Positions 1-11,691 of a stretch of DNA of 64,000 bases are shown one piece after another. Source of the DNA: Leucaena leucocephala. Taxonomy: Eukaryota > Streptophyta > Magnoliopsida > Fabales > Fabaceae. Under the pieces are notes generated by a model, which saw nothing but the letters and a program-made list of their open reading frames with translations, searched no databases and was not told where the DNA came from. Location of the stretch: positions 4,402,001-4,466,000 of the forward strand of contig CM073535.1 of NCBI GenBank assembly GCA_037074615.1, written 5' to 3'. The position numbers and the translations under genes are program-made. How positions within the stretch are numbered: the stretch's first letter is position 1; each line of letters opens with the position of its first letter.

Positions 1-83
1 TTTGAAGATAGATACCTTTACGCCATAAGGTTAGAAATGGCATTAATTAGGATATGGTGGACGTGATTTTGGTTAATGATCAG

Positions 84-1726
84 GTACATAGTCTCGGATT
101 GTGATTCAGTTGGGGTTCTTTATGACACCCAACATTACACACAAACACCCGAGGAAGCAGCTGCTGCCGCAATTAAAGCTGGCTTGGACTTGGACTGTGG
201 GCCTTTCTTGGCCCTTCACACTGCAGATGCCATTCAATTGGGCCACATCTCAGAGAAAGATCTTAACCTTGCATTGGCTAATCTTCTTACAGTCCAGATG
301 AGACTGGGCATGTTCGATGGGGAACCATCAGCCCAACCGTATGGGCACTTAGGCCCAAGAGATGTGTGCACCCCAGCCCATCAACAACTCGCCCTTGAAG
401 CCGCCAGACAAGGCATAGTTCTCCTACAAAACAAAGGGAACACTCTCCCACTATCCCCTGCGCGTCATCGCACCGTAGCAGTCATTGGACCAAACTCTGA
501 TGTCACCACTACTATGATAGGAAACTATGCGGGTAAGTAAGGTTCATTTAATCCAATATTTAGTTTTTAAGTTTGAATCTAAAATAATACATGCGGTGGA
601 TTAATGTAGGTGTGGCATGTGGTTACACGTCGCCTTTGCAAGGGATTGCAAGATATGTTAAGACAGTTCATCACATAGGATGCACTGATGTTATGTGTAA
701 AGGAAACCAACTCTTCGGATCGGCGGAGATAGCGGCAAGGCATTCGGATGCGACGGTACTAGTGGTGGGCCTTGACCAATCCATAGAAGCTGAATTTAGG
801 GATAGAGTCGCTCTTCTCCTGCCAGGCCACCAGCAAGAGCTTGTATCAAGGGTGGCCCGTGCCTCCAAAGGCCCAGTTGTTTTGGTCCTTATGAGTGGTG
901 GACCCATTGACGTCACTTTTGCTAAAAATGATCCCAAGATCGGTGCTATTTTGTGGGTGGGCTACCCTGGTCAAGCCGGAGGAACCGCCATAGCTGATGT
1001 CCTATTTGGAACAACAAATCCAGGTAGAGGATCAACTGAGAAAAAACTATACCCAGTTATTATCTGTGTTTTGAAATTGATTATAATCGCGAGGCATTCA
1101 TTCATTCGTTTATTATTATTATTGAAGGAGGAAAGCTTCCAATGACATGGTACCCCCAAGAGTATGTGGCCAAGGTGCCAATGACAGTAATGGACATGAG
1201 ACCAAACCCAACGAGAGGGTACCCAGGTAGGACCTACAGATTCTACAAGGGCCCAGTGGTGTTCCCCTTTGGGCATGGGTTGAGCTACACCAGATTCAGC
1301 CACTCCCTAGCCATTGCTCCCAAACAAGTATCTGTTCCTTTAGCCAGCCTTCAGGCTCTCGCAAACTCCAGCACCATTTCAAGCAACGCATTAAAGGTGA
1401 GCCACGCGAATTGTGATTCCCTAGAAATGGGATTCCACGTTGATGTAAAGAACGAAGGTGAAATGGACGGCACTCACACTGTTCTTGTGTACTCAAAGCC
1501 ACCTTCTGGGAAATGGTCCGACATGAGGCAGTTGGTTGGGTTCCATAAGGTTAACGTGCCCGCTGGGTCCAAACAACGAGTTAAGGTTGGTGTTCATGTG
1601 TGTGACCACCTCAGTGTCGTGGACGAGTTTGGGGTTCGAAGGATCCCAATGGGTGACCACGAGCTTCACATCGGTGATCTCAAACATTCCGTTTCAGTCC
1701 AAACTTCCCAAGAGATCAACCCTTGA
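84..1726 (+). CDS. BXL1: Beta-D-xylosidase (GH3), BXL1-type, C-terminal part; 5' end outside window
   Basis: Glycoside hydrolase family 3 enzyme that removes xylose or arabinose from cell-wall xylan and arabinan in the apoplast. Three exons are visible: 84-532, 610-1023 and 1128-1726, giving about 486 residues. The window opens inside an intron (acceptor AG at 82-83), so the signal peptide and most of the N-terminal barrel are missing. The first exon starts at YIVSDCDSVGV, which carries the family's catalytic Asp (SDCDS). The GH3 C-terminal domain follows (VAVIGPNSDV, GLDQSIEAE, LMSGGPIDVTFAKNDP, GYPGQAGG, PGGKLPMTWYPQ), then the fibronectin-III-like domain ending in GDHELHIGDLKHSVSV. Both introns are phase 1 and short (77 and 104 bp), and the splices rebuild NYAG/VACGY and NPG/GKLP exactly as in the family. 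The fit to Arabidopsis BXL1 rests on recalled sequence. No internal stop or frameshift is seen. Confidence 0.93.
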
Positions 1727-4700
1727 AAGAATGAACTGTTGAAAGATATAGCAAAGCCTTTTACATGCCAGAAATAAATGTCATCGTCAAGTGTAACATA
1801 GAGTATAGGTGAAGCAAGTCAGAGTATTTTTACTGCAAATGTAAAATAGGGGAAGAGGAATGAGAAAGATAAGTTTGTAAGGCAATAATGGTGCCGCAAA
1901 TTGCATTATTGTTGATGTATTGAATATTTGAAGTTATGGACCATTTCAATTAAACTTGTGAGTGGCAAAGCCCAAACAAATTAACAAGGTTGGGTCTTTT
2001 TCTTGCACCCTTGTTGTTATTGGACATTCAAACTTACCTTTCAGACACACCTGCAGTTGAATTATGTGTGAGGTTTAGGTTTATGTCATAAGAGAATAGA
2101 TAATTTACTCTACCTAATATTAATATCATCTAGAAAGAAGAAAGAATTTGCTTTGTTGTTAAATTATGAATGGGTCAATTTCTTTTCAAAAATTTTTATA
2201 GGGAAAAAAACTGCAGCCATTCATGTGAGCAGCCTTCCCCAGTGGCTAACAAATTAAAGGTGCAAGATAATCGAACTGATTTTAGTATTTATTTAAAACC
2301 ATAATAATTATAATATTTTTCCCTTTGTGGGTCGTTCCCTTCTCTCTCTTTCAATCTCAATTATTTGATGGCTACGTGAGATGAGAGCAACAACATCAGT
2401 GAAGATATGGTTATGGTGCCAACATCCCCAATTGGCACTACTTGATAGGGTTCTGTGGTTGATCTCACAATGTGTGTATTCCATATACTTTGGCTAAAAT
2501 ATCTTGAGATATTAAAAAACTTTTTTGTATGTGTCTTTTTCTGGTTAGCAGCTCTTTTTTATACGTAATGTTGTCGTTGAAGTTTGATTGTCACTGGGAT
2601 ATTTATATATAATTAATTAATTAAGCCAATAGAATTTAATATATAGATAATAAAAAATATATTTATATTATAAAAAGATATGAAAAAATTATAAATCATC
2701 TTAAATATTCTCTTAGTGAGAAAATAGTAACAATCTCACCTAATTTTTTTAATATAAAAAAATAATTACTTAATCAAGAAGATAAAATTATATAAAAAAC
2801 AATTTTGATATGTTCTTGTTTTTAGCTTCGGTCATCTTATCCTGTGTCCAAATCCCCCCCCCCCCAAATGTGTTCATCGTTGTTATTTTGTCTCTTAGAC
2901 TTATAATTATGACATAATAAAATATAACAACAAATTGTAAGAATTATTTGAATTAGTTTTTGAATAATAGTATATAGATAATAGCTTTTAAAAAAAAGGT
3001 AATTTTAAAAAAATAAATATCAATAATTTTTTGTATATAAATTTATATAAATGACATTAGGTAAAGTGAAAAAAAATATAAAAATAAAATAATTATTATA
3101 CATTTTAAAAATTATTTTCTATATTCAAAAACTAATACTTTAAATTTATATAAAATTATAGTTTTAAACCTTTTAAATTATAACTTACTCTATAAGTTTT
3201 TATAAATATTTAATAATAGTTTATTTAATATTTTGTCTAAATTATATTTTAGACAAAAAAATACTTTTCATAGTTTTAAATCAAATCAAATCAAATAGAG
3301 GCACAATAATATTAATGTATACCTAAGCCCTATGTTCATTATGACATGAGGCAACTCAAGTCTTTCATATTATAAAAAATATTTATATATAAATAAAAAT
3401 ATATTATCTAGAATAGAAGTAAAACTAAACATGTGAGAGAAGAATTTTATCTATTCAAAGATCAAGCAACTCAAATATTTTATAACAAGTGATTATAAGG
3501 TAATTTATTTCCCTTTTTTCTGCATCATATTTTGTTACTGTATAGTGCTTATCTATTATGGGGATGTACAGTAATTCTTCCATCAAAATTTTAAATTTCA
3601 ATGGAGGGTGTTTTTTTAGCAAATTCTCTTGATTATTAAATTATTCTGTTTTTCAAAAAAAAAAAGCGGGAATCAATGATGGGACAGATCGAGTACATAT
3701 AACATGATCTAGCGATCGTTTAGGGGATGCTCATGTAAATATGTGAACTTACGCCCCACGCAAAACACATGCTTGAGCAGCCATTATTGCATTCTGTAAA
3801 TAAATAAATAAATAAAAGAAACACACAAGTACATCCCCTGAACCGAAAATTTACACAGAATAAATAGCCGTGGCTTGTGAATGGGAATGCGTGAGAGTGA
3901 GGACAGAATAGGATTGGGGGAAAATCGAATAACATGATTTATATATATAGTAAAAATAATTGTTTGAGATAGTTCATAAATGTGTAATAAAAAAGTGTTG
4001 GAGGCAACGGTTTAAAAATTAGATTAGTTAACATAAATTTAAAAAAAGAAAGAAAATCAAAAATAATATTTAAATAAGATTATTAAGTAATATATTTTAG
4101 TCAACAATCTATCTAAATATTTATTTAATAATAAAATAAAATATTGATATATAATTTATATAATTAATTATATATTTATTATTGTTATATGTATCTATTC
4201 TCTATATATAAATAAATAAGAAGGGGAAGAACTTGGAAGTGTCGGTAACGGGATGATTGGTATGGGCGAGGATGTACTGTGCAGGCTAAGCCATGGACCA
4301 ACCGATGTTGATATTCTAACGGCTCTTTTCATTTCTCCTCCAATCCCATTCCTTCTCCTTCCCTTTTACCCATTTTCTCTCCTTTTTATTCATTCATTTA
4401 TTTCAAAAATTCGATTCTGCTCTCTTTTTTATTCTGCCCACTCGCAAACAAAAATTCTTTTTAAAAAGTAATAATTGAGAGTGGAATTAGAGATATCTGC
4501 TATCCAATAGAAATCTTCCACCTAAGTCCTCAAATGTTCGCAAGATTGGACTTTTGTTGTTGATAATAATATCCTTGTCTTAATTATTTACCATACATAT
4601 AATGTAATATAAGACCCTCGACATTTCTCAATAGCTACTTCATACGTTCATATTCTTGTCTCACCCTCTCACTCAACCCCCCACCCCTTTCTTCTTTCTT

Positions 4701-5075
4701 TCACTTCCTTCCCCTTTCCCTGCATCTCAGATTCCTTCCCCTAACTCCAAGGTAATTATCAAGATCCTTTCTTTATGCTTCTTCTCTTTTTCTTTTCTTC
4801 TCTGGGTTCTCAAATTTCTCTCTCCCCTTATAAAAGTGTTCACTTCCTCATACTGTTTATTCCTTCCTTCATTGGGACTGCTCTGCTTTGCTCTGTTCTT
4901 TCTGAGATTTTTAATTCCCTATTGTTGCTTCTTTCTGATCAGCTATTTCCGAGGTTGTCTTTCTGTGATATCTTATAATCACAGAATTGAATATTGGGTG
5001 AAATTTCTGAGCGTTTTTTCCCCCTGATAAAGCCTGATCCTTTGTTACTTCCACAGTTCCACAGGTAACTCTGAG
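1727..5075. other. AT-rich intergenic region plus leader of the endosulfine gene
   Basis: No supported coding gene. 1727 to about 1930 is probably the BXL1 3' UTR. From about 2580 the DNA is A/T-rich with poly-purine and poly-pyrimidine tracts and a C-run at about 2856-2868. A CT-rich stretch at about 4660-4745 followed by a donor-like GTAATT near 4752, with acceptor-like CAG sites at about 5053-5064, suggests the 5' UTR and a leader intron of the downstream gene. The open frames here are low-complexity and match no family I know. Confidence 0.6.
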
Positions 5076-7001
5076 ATGGCAGATTACAACAGAGACGGGT
5101 ATTTTGCTTCCCAGGACCTTGAGGTACCTCAACCCCAATATGCTCTTATCTTTATTTTTTAATCTCATTCTCTTAATACGCACATTCTCTAAATGGGTAT
5201 CATTATAATGATTAAAGAAACAATCTTTGGCATTCAAATGAGGATAAAATTATACCCTTTCCGGTTTATTGTATATTATTATTATTACATCATAAGAGAA
5301 GTATCTTCGAAAAAAAAAGATTTCTGTAATTTCAATAAAATTAAAAGGGAAAAAAATCATGCGATAAATTCTTTGAATAATTTGCAAAAGCTAGCCATCA
5401 CCGACGGAATGTGACGATTAGGATCAAGGAACAGAGAGTTCCAATTCTCAGCGGAAAAATAAAGTTTGGTTTTGTTTGTTGTGACAATGTAGGACAACCA
5501 CCAGTTTTTAGATTTTTTTTTTCCGCCACGTTTATAGGGGTATGGAAGTAATTTGATATTATAATTTTATTTTAGTCTATCTGATTTCATTTAAAATTAT
5601 TAAACGTTCACTATATTTTATTTGGGACAACATAACTTTGTTTCCTCAATTCTAAAAGAGGAAAAAATTATTTTACTCTATTCTAAACAATGTTTTTTTC
5701 CTCTCTTTTTCAAAAGGTGAGTAATACCCAATTTAATTAAACATTTAAATTATTGTCATATGGCCTTATACTTGGAATGGGTCAGATGTCATGCAAACAT
5801 TTGATTACAGTTAAGAATAATTCCAACAAAACAAAGGAAAACAAATAAAGGTCGCGCCCACCAATAATGTAGGAATTGATTTGGTCTTATTCCAAGGAAC
5901 AGGTCGAGAAAGTAATTTTGAATTCTCTAACGGAATTTATCGAGAGGGGAAAAAGAAAATCATTATTCACTAATTAATACAGATAGAAATCATTATTCCT
6001 TTTTTGTAGATATTATATATTTTTTTATTGCACTATACTCCTAAGAAGAAGATTGTTTTTCTATGTAGATTTTCTTATTATTATGTTGCATTTTGTTTTT
6101 TTGTTGGGTGGGGTAGATTGTTTTGAAAACTTCTAGAATGTTCAAAGACAAGAAAAGCACAGCGTGTGCAAATTAATTGAACGTTATGATTTCAAAATTG
6201 AACCCAAAGCATAGCATTAGCATCTACTACTACACAACGGAACTTTAATTTGTTGAGTTAAATAATTAATTAAATTTATTAAATTAATGTGTTTTTTTTT
6301 AATTTAATTTTGGTGGGGAACAAATGACAGGAAACGTCCACGGGAAACAAATACGGTGGCCTTACTCCCAAGAAGAAGCCTTTAATTTCCAAAGTAAGCC
6401 CAACAACACGATCTCATCATTTGGAAATCACGTGCACTCCAACATTATAATATATGATATTTTTTAAAATAATACTGATTAAAATGTGGCCGGGGTTATT
6501 GTGGGTTAAGGATCACGAAAGGGCATTTTTTGACTCAGCAGACTGGGCATTATGCAAGGTTTGGCAATCTTCTTCGATCAAACTCAAATTGCTTTTTCTT
6601 TGTTTTCTTTTTTCAATTTTTTTGGGGCTATGAAATATATTTTTAATATTTTAAAAAAACAGCAAGGTGCTGGAGTGAATAAAAAGTCCACGGCAGCCAT
6701 AGAGACGTTGCGACCAAAACTAAAGGTTTGAATTTTAAAATTCTTCATGACTTTGTTAGTCTCCTTTTATTATTTTTTCGTTTAATTAAGTTCAATATAC
6801 ATTTTTTTTTTATATATTTTTGGAATTTTGCAGAGAACACCACACCAGCAGCTTCCTCCTAGAAGACCAGCGTGTACATCTGGGCCAGATAATCTGGTGA
6901 TCTAATTTACTCGATTTTGATTATATAAAGTAAATGAAAATAATTAAGAATGTTGTGAACTAAGATGTGCTTTACTTTGTGGTGATCAGGAGGGGGAGTA
7001 G
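5076..7001 (+). CDS. Endosulfine/ARPP19-family protein (PP2A inhibitor-like)
   Basis: Six exons: 5076-5123, 6331-6393, 6511-6558, 6663-6725, 6834-6896 and 6990-7001, giving a 98-residue protein. The core, encoded across exons 2-3, reads KYGGLTPKKKPLISK then DHERAFFDSADWALCK. This is the plant form of the endosulfine signature, FDSADW, where animals have FDSGDY. In animals and yeast the Ser of this motif is phosphorylated by Greatwall-type kinases, turning the protein into a PP2A-B55 inhibitor; the same role is inferred for plants. The rest is basic and probably disordered, ending GPDNLEGE. Every intron sits between codons (phase 0) and every coding exon is a multiple of three. The start is the first ATG after a pyrimidine-rich leader (GAGATGGC). 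The gene was assembled by eye because no exon exceeds 63 bases. Confidence 0.85.
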
Positions 7002-8095
7002 AGGAGACATGAGGAGGAGGCAATGCTGTTTATGACGTGGCTAATCTCTGTTTTTGGTGGATGAAATCATGTGTACATTGCCCCTTGGGCCTTCCATGCT
7101 TTTAATGATTACCAGTTTTAATAAATTCCACCCTCTTGCCTTTTCAACCCACATTTATATATTATATAAGCACCCATTTTTAATCTCTCTAGATTATATC
7201 TTAATCGCTTCATTAAGTAGTGGCCCATAAGACAAAACCAAAATTAAGACGTTGGAGCAACCAAGGGGAGGGCAAAAAGCAAATAGTCGGCCAACATAAC
7301 TTTTTTTTTTTGTATAAATTTTAAAAAAAGGGTTAAACTCACCTACAATATAAGGGTATAGTAAAATCTCTCTTATTTTTAAACGATATTAATATTAGGT
7401 AGGATAAGTTATCAATTATCTTCATATGTAAATTTAAATATTTAAGAACTATGATGTATTCCTAATAGCTACGACTAAAATTACAATAAAATGATAATTT
7501 CTATAAATTAAATACACTTTAAATAATCACATATTTTATCATTTCACTAGTTTAACCCACACGAAATAAATCACCTGTGTCTTCCCAAACAGGCAAGAGT
7601 TTTTGCCTACCCATCTGCTTGTATAGTCCTCTTATTTTCTTAAATTACATCCAAATTAATGATTCATGACAATATCCACGCCTGACTAATCCTAAAGACT
7701 TGATAATCAACACTCAAAATAAAGCAGCTTGTTTTAAAAAAAAGAAGAAGTTACAGAAAGATATTTTCAAACAAAATTTCACACATATATTCATATAGAA
7801 ATAAACCATTAATAGTACATTTAAATTTTTGCCGGATTCATTTTTGTTAGCCGTCCTTGATGCCTTATCCATGACCTATCTTTCAAGTTTCTATATCTAC
7901 ATTTATACTTCTCCTGCTCATCATTCTCTTGTTCAATTCCCAGAAAGAAAAGGTTTCAAATCTTTTCAAATCAGTATCTCTGCTTACCTGCTGGACAGAA
8001 AGCTCATTTAAAAGACCATGTTTTTACTACGAATTTTAAACAATAACATCATGTTCAATCTCAGAAACATGAAAACAGACAAGATATGGAATTTA
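7002..8095. other. Intergenic region with a dispersed repeat copy
   Basis: 7002 to about 7140 looks like 3' UTR of the endosulfine gene (AATAAATT near 7120). 7330-7558 is a dispersed repeat described separately. About 7900-8095 resembles 11450-11691 downstream of the intact PRISE gene, so it is duplicated 3' flank of the PRISE pseudogene. No coding gene is supported. Confidence 0.6.
7330..7558. repeat. Dispersed repeat of about 230 bp, copy 1 of 4
   Basis: Bounded by perfect 10-bp inverted ends, GGGTTAAACT at 7330 and AGTTTAACCC at 7549. Related copies lie at about 29061-29245, 62697-62933 and 63021-63245. Shared internal blocks include GATATTAATATTAGGTAGGA and a stretch like ACTAAAATTACAATAAAATGATA. 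A T-rich leader (about 7302-7320) precedes the unit in all copies, so a reverse-oriented SINE with an A-tail is an alternative to a MITE. Confidence 0.6.
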
Positions 8096-9222
8096 TTAAG
8101 GGATGATTTTCATGTGCCTGAGCCTTGCAATCCACATTCTGACGCTCTTGAAACTATTAGCGAATCCCAAGAACCCATACTCTTTACTCTTATTCATGCT
8201 GGACACGTGCTGGAACTTGAAATTCGCCACCACTTTGAACGGCGGATAGCAAGCTATCTCCTCCAGCTTCGTCTTGTAAAGCCCGTGCTTCCCCACTATC
8301 TCCTCCCAAACTTCACCCTTCGTCCTCATCATCTCTACTAAATCAAACTCTTCTTCCTCCTTATATTCCACAAACTCTACCTTAAACTCTTCGCTTAGCA
8401 CCTTCCACATCTTCTTCCACGTAAAGAAATCACCGTTTGTGCAATTAAATGCCTCGTTTTTAGCCTGCGGAGTCACCGCCGCCCATACGTGTTGCTCCGC
8501 CAGCACCCCCGCGTCTATCACGTCGCAGAAATGCTCCCACGTGTACCTCGTCCCCGGGTACCGAAACGGCAGCCCCTCATGGAGGCAGACAGCCGCGTAG
8601 GTCGCAAGTGTAAGCAATCCGTTGTGGGTGCTCCTTGTAGACGCGCCGATGATGATGGTGGGACGGTGCACGGAGTACGTGAGCGACGGTGACTAGGAGG
8701 CTATGAGGTCTTTGAGCGCGTAGTAGAAGTTCGGATAGGGGAGGCGGGGCATGGACTCGTGGAAGGGCGGGTCGTGAGACACGAGTTGTCGAGCACGGAC
8801 CGGGTCGTTGATGGGGCCCATGTAGTGCTTGGTGCCGGTTTGGATGGTGACGTGGCTGAGCCGAGACGAAGGAGCGGAGATGAGGACGCCGAGCACGTTG
8901 GCTAACATGGTTCCGTTCAGGGCGACGTTGGCTTCTTCGTCGTCTCGGATTTGGAAGGTGACCCAGAAGACATGCGTGATCTCGTGGGCGATCGGAGAGA
9001 GCTTGGCGCGTGTGTCTTCGGTGTCGAGCGCGTCCAGGGTAATGAAATGGTGGAGGTGGGAGGGTGAGAACCAAGCCGGAAGAGGACGCCGCGCCACTCC
9101 ATAAACTTTCCAAGGGCCGCCAAGGCAGTCAGAACGTTCAAGGTTTCTGCTAGGCTGAAGCCTGTCAATCCGGTGACGCCGACTATGAGTGCGACGAAGT
9201 TGTTGTGAGTCTGTAGCTCCAT
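8096..9222 (-). pseudogene. Progesterone 5-beta-reductase/iridoid synthase-like (PRISE) pseudogene, copy A
   Basis: Close paralogue of the intact gene at 11692-12819 over its full length, from MELQTHNNFVALIVGVTGLTG to HMKIIP. Two lesions break it. A 1-bp deletion near 9135 shifts the frame just after SLAETL. An in-frame TAG at about 8693-8695 replaces the Tyr codon TAC found in the intact copy, after YALKDLIAS. Beyond the stop the original frame continues through SVHRPTIIIGAS to the normal C-terminus. Motifs for cofactor binding (GVTGLTG, WKVYG.ARR) and catalysis (QTGTKHY, NFYYALKD) remain readable in the separate frames. Both flanks also match the intact gene, so this was a duplication of genomic DNA, not retrotransposition. 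The low number of lesions suggests recent loss. Confidence 0.88.
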
Positions 9223-9316
9223 GGGGAGAATTCAGGACCAACTAGACGACACAGAAGTGGGAGAGGACAATGCTCTTTGTACGTGGCAGCAGCGTTTCCA
9301 AATAAAATACAGTGTG

Positions 9317-9830
9317 CGTTTGCTTCCTAGATTTTAAGCTTAATAAAACTTAAATTTATAACAAAACTTAAATTAAAAAAAAATTAAAATAAATAATTAT
9401 ATTTATTTAAAAAAAATAGATCAATTAAAATTAAAAATTTAAATAAATTAATTAGAATAATTTATAGAATAATAAAAGAGTTTATAAATTAGCCAATTAT
9501 TATATTATCCTTACTTTTTCTTATATATTTTTCTTTAATTGTTTCTTTTTTATACTCTCTCTCATCTCTCCTTTATTTTCTACGTTATCTCTCATCTCTT
9601 ATATTTCTTCTATACATTCTCTCATCTCTTATCTCTCATATCTCATATTTCTAATAACCATATTATTTTTTATAATTTATTAATAATAAAAATATTTTTA
9701 AAAATAATTATTTAAGCACTCATTTATTTAAAATTATTCTTTTATAATTTATTTTAAAAACTTTTTTTTAAAAAGTTTCCTAAATTTTTTTTATAAATTT
9801 TATTTTAAACTCTTATTGAAATAGTTCACA
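9317..9830. repeat. AT-rich dispersed element, inverted relative at 13075-13500
   Basis: Reverse-complementing 13075-13500 gives a sequence that aligns through the long AT blocks and the CATCTCT-rich core of this region. A shorter related core occurs at about 10860-10990 inside the PIF-like element. The two copies sit 5' of PRISE copies A and B but in opposite orientation. Ends are not well defined and no target duplication was found. Confidence 0.5.
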
Positions 9831-10439
9831 AGTAAAATTTTGTGGCTCATCCTGGAGAACGTTCCATCAGTGGCTTGTGAGGAATATGATAAAGTTGAAG
9901 TAAATTATTGGAACTCTGTTCCCAATCCCCACCGTCGGCCGCTGATGGCTGCCTTTGGAGGTAATTATTATTTGAAGGATAATACATATATAAATATAAA
10001 ACCGTGTGTGATAAATTTCACAAAAGCTTTTACTATAAAATACTCTCCGCATCAATTTGCCGAACGAGAAATATTTAAATACTATAAAGTCATCGTCAGC
10101 AACCAGTAGTGGCCCCCACATGCCACAATGTGATCCGTATTTTTCGGGCGAGCTCCTTCATTTAGTTGTTTTCCCCAAATTAAGTATTCTTTATTTTAAT
10201 ATAGATCTTAATTAAAAAATTAATATTAATTATAAATATAATATATATTTTTTATATTTATATTTATTTATAAATTATATCTAGATTCCCACAATGTCAT
10301 CAAAATATCATACATGCTTTTTTTTAAAGAAAAAACACAAAACATAAAAAGTGATCGTCATTAAACACATAATTTGTGGCTCATTTAAAAATTTCAAAGT
10401 AACAAAAATCATTTTTTGTCATTGTATAAATAGCTCTTG

Positions 10440-10443
<4 letters not shown>

Positions 10444-10474
<31 letters not shown>
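10444..10474. repeat. (AT)n microsatellite
   Basis: Uninterrupted AT dinucleotides over about 30 bases. Similar shorter runs are at 14406-14427 and 24473-24496. Confidence 0.9.
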
Positions 10475-10477
<3 letters not shown>

Positions 10478-10594
10478 AAAACATGCCTAATAAAGTTGGT
10501 TCAATTGGTAAGGTGAATTTAAATCTCACTAATGTAAAACTTAATTAATAGATACTAATTGGGAGTTGAGACATGTTTTAACCGTTGTAAGTAA

Positions 10595-11097
10595 ATGCGT
10601 GTTTGACATCATGTTTAGGAATGAATTTTGGGGCAAAATCTCAGTTTGAAAATTTTTTATACAAACATCAATTTTTGTCCAAAATTAATTTTGAAACAAA
10701 ACCTCAGTTTGCAAAATTTTTTGCCAAACAGCCATTTTTGTCTAGAATTGATTTTGGACAAAACCTCGGTTTGAAACCATGGTTTTGAATAAGCTATTGA
10801 AAATGGATTTTGGAACTATAAAAGAACTTATAGATTATCTAATTACTATTTTACCCCTACTTTTTTCTTATATTATCTCTCATCTCTCTCCTCTCTCATA
10901 CTTTAATCAAATTATACCCTTTTTAGTAATTTATTAATATAAAAAGTAATTCTACTATTAATCATCCAAACATCTCTATTTGCAAAATCTATTCTTCCCA
11001 AAATCTATTCTCTAAAATCTATTCTTTCCATAATCTATTCTCTCCAGAATCTATTCTTCCCAGAATCTATTCTCTAAAAGCTAATCCAAACACACCC
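10595..11097. mobile_element. PIF/Harbinger-like non-autonomous element
   Basis: Imperfect inverted ends: ATGCGTGTTTGACAT at 10595 and, on the other strand at 11097, GGGTGTGTTTGGATT. TAA flanks both sides (10592-10594 and 11098-11100), fitting the 3-bp TWA target site of this superfamily. Inside are about three tandem units of roughly 64 bp (10620-10785, each with a CTCAGTTTG-like block) and a run of roughly 16-bp AATCTATTCT units (10984-11090). No transposase is encoded. The superfamily call is inference from ends and target size. Confidence 0.55.
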
Positions 11098-11691
11098 TAA
11101 GTTGTTATTGACTTGGCCATTTGACTTCCTTTCATTAGATCTACGGCTGGTCAAGGTACTATTGAAGGCATTGTTTTAAAATTGATTCGCGCAACCAATC
11201 AATCTAACCAATTAGACTGTCGTTTGAACTCATTAGCAACTTAATTTGAACCAGAAAATGGTTCTCATAGTTGAGTCAAGTTGAGCCAAAATTTAGAACA
11301 TCTTATAGAGAATCGGATGGGTTTTGGGCCTAGTGGGAAAGTGAATAGAAGAATTTAAAACAAAAAACCTTGTCAAAATTGACAACGCCTGTTGATATCA
11401 TCAATTTTATTTCTTGATGCTTGCTTAGGTGTCACCTGCAGTTGCAGTAGCTCCCCCGTCAATGGTTCCTGCTCCTCATTGATCTCTCGTATCCCTAGAA
11501 AAAAGAGGGTCTCCTGCCATTAATTTTGCTTATCTTTTCAGATCAGTATCTCTATTTATTTGGGACACAGCTAATTTAGAACATCGTGTTTTTACTACGT
11601 ATTTGAAATACAGCAGCACCATGTTCCCCCTCAGCAACACGAAGATAACACACGTGCTCATTTTATTTCGTAGAAACACAGACGATGGAAT

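Larger units (their letters stand above)
9223..11691. other. Intergenic region between PRISE copies A and B, repeat-rich
   Basis: 9223-9310 is the 5' flank shared with the intact PRISE gene. About 9317-9830 is an AT-rich repeat whose inverted relative lies at 13075-13500. 9840-9960 is a short stretch of higher GC with an open frame that I cannot assign. About 10020-10140 matches 15400-15560 upstream of the TBL gene. 10444-10474 is an (AT)n microsatellite. 10595-11097 is a PIF-like element. About 11450-11691 matches the 3' flank of copy A. No complete gene is seen. Confidence 0.6.

Noticed and set aside
971..1303. Minus-strand 110-codon frame across BXL1 exons 2-3
   Set aside because: Crosses an intron of a well-supported plus-strand gene and has no recognisable domain.
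4253..5027. Plus-strand frames rich in Ser, Phe, Leu and Pro before the endosulfine gene
   Set aside because: They translate a CT-rich leader; the supported start is 5076.
8489..9104. Plus-strand open frames opposite PRISE copy A, and similar ones opposite copy B (11710-12750)
   Set aside because: High-GC antisense frames opposite real or former coding sequence; they match no family and recur only because the paralogues are similar.
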